Below are positions 61,705 to 64,000 of a stretch of 64,000 bases of DNA, in pieces (positions within the stretch are counted from its first letter, which is position 1; each line of letters begins with the position of its first letter). The notes beneath the pieces are model-generated. The model saw nothing but the letters and a program-made list of their open reading frames with translations, ran no database searches and was not told the origin of the DNA. The translations under genes were made by a program, and so were the position numbers. This DNA is from Petrosia ficiformis (Eukaryota; Porifera; Demospongiae; Haplosclerida; Petrosiidae): the NCBI GenBank assembly GCA_947044365.1, contig OX345636.1, positions 23,221,466 through 23,285,465 on the forward strand. The letters run 5' to 3'.

Positions 61705-61971
61705 TGTAAGTCTTAAAGAAATTAGCAGTATTGTTTATTCTATCTCGTTTATATCTGCTTGTTTGTAGTATGTGGTTTTCAGAATGTGTATGGATAACCT
61801 TATAAACACTAATTAGTTATCAATACAAATTGTATTTCCATTAGACTGTATCTAATTGAATGTAACAATTTAGGAACATAATGTTGTGTCTACTTACTGA
61901 AAGCATGTTAAAGAATTGTCTTACATTCTGCATGTTATGCTATGTACTTGCAAACATTGTGATCTCAATTT

Positions 61972-62421
61972 TTATGGCCCGTAGGGCCATCCCTATGATT
62001 GCTTTCCCACGGGTTCGAACTATATATATATATATAATATTATATTCTTGTGTCACCCTACGCGAGTATAAGTTGCATACGTAGTTAAGGAAGTTACATC
62101 ATTCCCGGGGGCTCGGTCAATTAATGGGCGTGGCGCGTAAAAGAACGCGCGATCAAGCTCTACACACCAGCAGAAAGAAAGCTGTGTAGCTTACGTAGAA
62201 ACTGGAACTAATAGCTAGCTATTCTGCCTGACATATATTTCTAAGGTTCTACAAGGTCCTTTGAAAGGTCAGGAGAGTAGATAATCAAAATAATAACTAT
62301 GATAAGCTGTTGTCTTTCATGCTTGATAGTCAGCCATGCCGATTACTGAATGCTGGACACCACAAAGCAGTCATAGGGATACTTTTATCTTCACTTAAAT
62401 TAGTAAAGCAATCATAGGGAT
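61972..62421 (+). mobile_element. Dispersed repeat family A, copy 3 (most complete)
   Basis: Starts TATGGCCCGTAGGGCCATCC and ends with AAAGCAATCATAGGGAT at 62405-62421, the reverse complement of ATCCCTATGATTGCTTT at 61989-62005. A second such end lies at 62364-62380. This shows terminal inverted repeats of about 17 bases, with a body of ~430 bases and no ORF. Confidence 0.85.
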
Positions 62422-62695
62422 GTTTTTTTTCTCTATATACACTTGTTTTACTTTCAATTAGAAACATAATAATCATGTTTCTGATAGAATATTATAAATC
62501 TTATATAGCAAAATTAGGCGTGTTATAATTAATATATTTCCAGAAAGACAAAACCTTTGTTGATGTCTATTGCTTGTACATGTATATATATATATTTTTT
62601 AAAAATTATATTTATTTATTTATATGTAATATATAAACCATAGCTTTGAAGTGTATTCACCAAATATACACTTCATCAAAGCTATGGCTTATATA

Positions 62696-63654
62696 ATATA
62701 TGCTATGATGATGTCATCAGCTAATTTATGGAACCCGGTAGACTGGCACATGTGTCACTGACCTCTAAAATGGCAAAAGGCAAGAAGAAACGTCTAAGCC
62801 TTTCGTTAAAACGGTAGATTGTTGCTTCTGATGAAGAAGAATTTGAAAAGGCTAAAAAGCCAGTGGTACCGAAGAACACCCAGAAGGCTACAGATTGGGC
62901 TGTAGAAGTATTCAAGCAATGGCTGGAACATCACAATGCGGTTGCTGAGAAGAAATGCCAAACTGAAATTTTGATGATGTGGACGAGAACCTTTGTCATT
63001 GGTTATGTGTTTTTGTGTTGGAAATTCTAAAAGATAACGGAGAGGAATATACACCAAGGAGTATGACGGAAATATTGTCTGGTTTGCAACGTTTTATCAA
63101 CTCGAAACGCCAACCAGACGATCAGGTTAAACTGTGTGACCCATCTAGCCATCAATTCAGAGAGCTTCATAGTGTTTTGGATCGGCTTTTTCGAGAATTG
63201 CACCGTAAAGGGATTGGCGCTGTTAAGCGGCAGTCTGAGATTAAACCTATAAGTGAAGAATTTTTATGTGGGACTCAGGTGTGTTAGGAACACACTCGCC
63301 GTCGGCACTTTTAAACAGTGTATTTTTTTTACAATGTGAAAGAAAATGTATTTCCTAATGATGTGTTGAAAGGCATGGTTTTTAAGAATTTGAAAAACTG
63401 CACCATCAATATTAATATTCAACTCAGTGCCACAACTTTCCATTGCTTGCTCAAAATTAACCATTTCACTTATTCATTTGTTCTTGTTGTTTAAATAACT
63501 TTGATCATCAAACAAATGTGGTGCAAGATATATATACACTAGTTTGTGGTTAAAATATACACTGCTGGCAGAAATATACACTAGTTTGTGGTTTTCACAG
63601 GTGTATTAGCTAAATATACCACCACACTTTCTATGGACTGATGACATCATCATA

Positions 63655-63662
<8 letters not shown>
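62696..63662. mobile_element. TIR element enclosing a Crypton-type recombinase pseudogene
   Basis: Left end TATGCTATGATGATGTCATC (62699) matches, inverted, GATGACATCATCATAGTATA (about 63640-63659). Near the right end is a duplicated phrase, ATATACACTAGTTTGTGGTT (63533 and 63573). Just left of the element is a stem, AAGCTATGG / CCATAGCTT, around ATATACACTTC. The (TA)n run 63655-63682 abuts the right end. Confidence 0.65.
62770..63287 (+). pseudogene. Crypton-type tyrosine recombinase N-terminal half (DUF3504-like)
   Basis: From ATG 62770: KKKRLSLSLKR, then TAG, then FEKAKKPVVPKNTQKATDWA and VFKQWLEHHN. A one-base shift near 62975 leads to ENLCHWLCVFVLEIL, YTPRSMTEILSGLQRFIN and FRELHSVLDRLFRELHRKGI. 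The last piece is GAVKRQSEI and PISEEF. These are the hallmark segments (VPKNTxxxTxWAV, LxxWLxxFVLExxKxxGxEY, GLQRxI, KGIGAxKxQxE) of KIAA1958/QRICH1-like Crypton-derived proteins. The catalytic C-terminal half (the TGHxSxxGVRxYKR part) is missing. Confidence 0.78.
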
Positions 63663-63686
<24 letters not shown>

Positions 63687-64000
63687 TAAGCCATCCATAT
63701 TAAGTCACCACATATATTCAGACGCGCATAGTCTGCAAATCAGATATCTTTTACGTACCAAACATACATGACTTTATATGGTTATGGTAGTGCTATATGC
63801 TTACTAAATTAGAGATCAGCAGAACAAAGCATGCAGACACAGAAAGCAGCTATCGAACTAACTACTCTTTATGCCAGTTATTCCCGTACCTGAATAATAC
63901 AGCCATAGCCTGCTTTCACAGATTTGTTCCCAGGCACTTGTCCTGTGTGCTACTAGCTAACTGATTTGGTATGCTTTTGTAACAGAAATCGGTTCAACAT
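63663..64000. other. No gene recognised at window end
   Basis: After the TA run there is ordinary AT-rich sequence with no supported coding signal. Confidence 0.4.

Overview
The window is AT-rich metazoan nuclear DNA with many short introns (about 50-100 bases), dense simple repeats and dozens of small inverted-repeat elements. The gene content is Ig/fibronectin-III receptors with tyrosine-rich tails, a death-domain NACHT receptor, a TPR-CHAT protein, one-exon-per-repeat ankyrin genes and Crypton-type recombinase remnants. Together these fit a demosponge such as Amphimedon best. The taxonomic call is inference from content, not from a database match. Exon models were built by hand from GT/AG sites and codon phase.

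Layout. 352-3809 (+) is the 3' part of an endoglycoceramidase-like GH5 gene. 4290-20983 is dominated by an Ig/FN3 receptor family. It holds a decayed inverted copy (4290-5520), a receptor tail (5590-6455), and then a large palindrome with arms 6023-12726 and 13191-20983. Each arm carries a signal-peptide/Ig/FN3/transmembrane receptor gene, a dead OXCT1-like fragment and a second receptor tail. The left receptor has two copies of a 294-base FN3 exon and the right has five. 20980-22030 is nested transposon debris. 22103-29275 (+) is a short filamin-like gene (two CH domains plus about five filamin repeats), with a dead Crypton-like gene and MITEs in its introns. 29725-30962 is a truncated NLR pseudogene, 32420-33921 a dead receptor tyrosine kinase, and 34441-36004 a TIR element with broken THAP and PHD-finger ORFs.

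38276-46298 (-) is an NLR gene: death domain, second death domain, NACHT, and a C-terminal region with weak LRR-like repeats. About 1 kb away and divergent from it is a 27-exon ankyrin-repeat gene (47278-53160, +). Convergent with that is a TPR-CHAT caspase-like protease gene (54155-56715, -). 59428-59887 (-) and 59925-61704 (+) are a divergent pair 37 bases apart: an unrecognised 115-residue protein and a death-fold protein. The last 2 kb hold a repeat-family copy and a TIR element enclosing a broken Crypton-type recombinase.

How the parts may work together (inference): surface receptors with ITIM-like tails, a death-fold NLR, an ankyrin protein, a CHAT protease and a solo death-domain protein are all classes used in innate recognition and regulated cell death. 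Their crowding here, with active inverted and tandem duplication, looks like a fast-evolving sponge immune locus. The sequence alone does not show a shared pathway.
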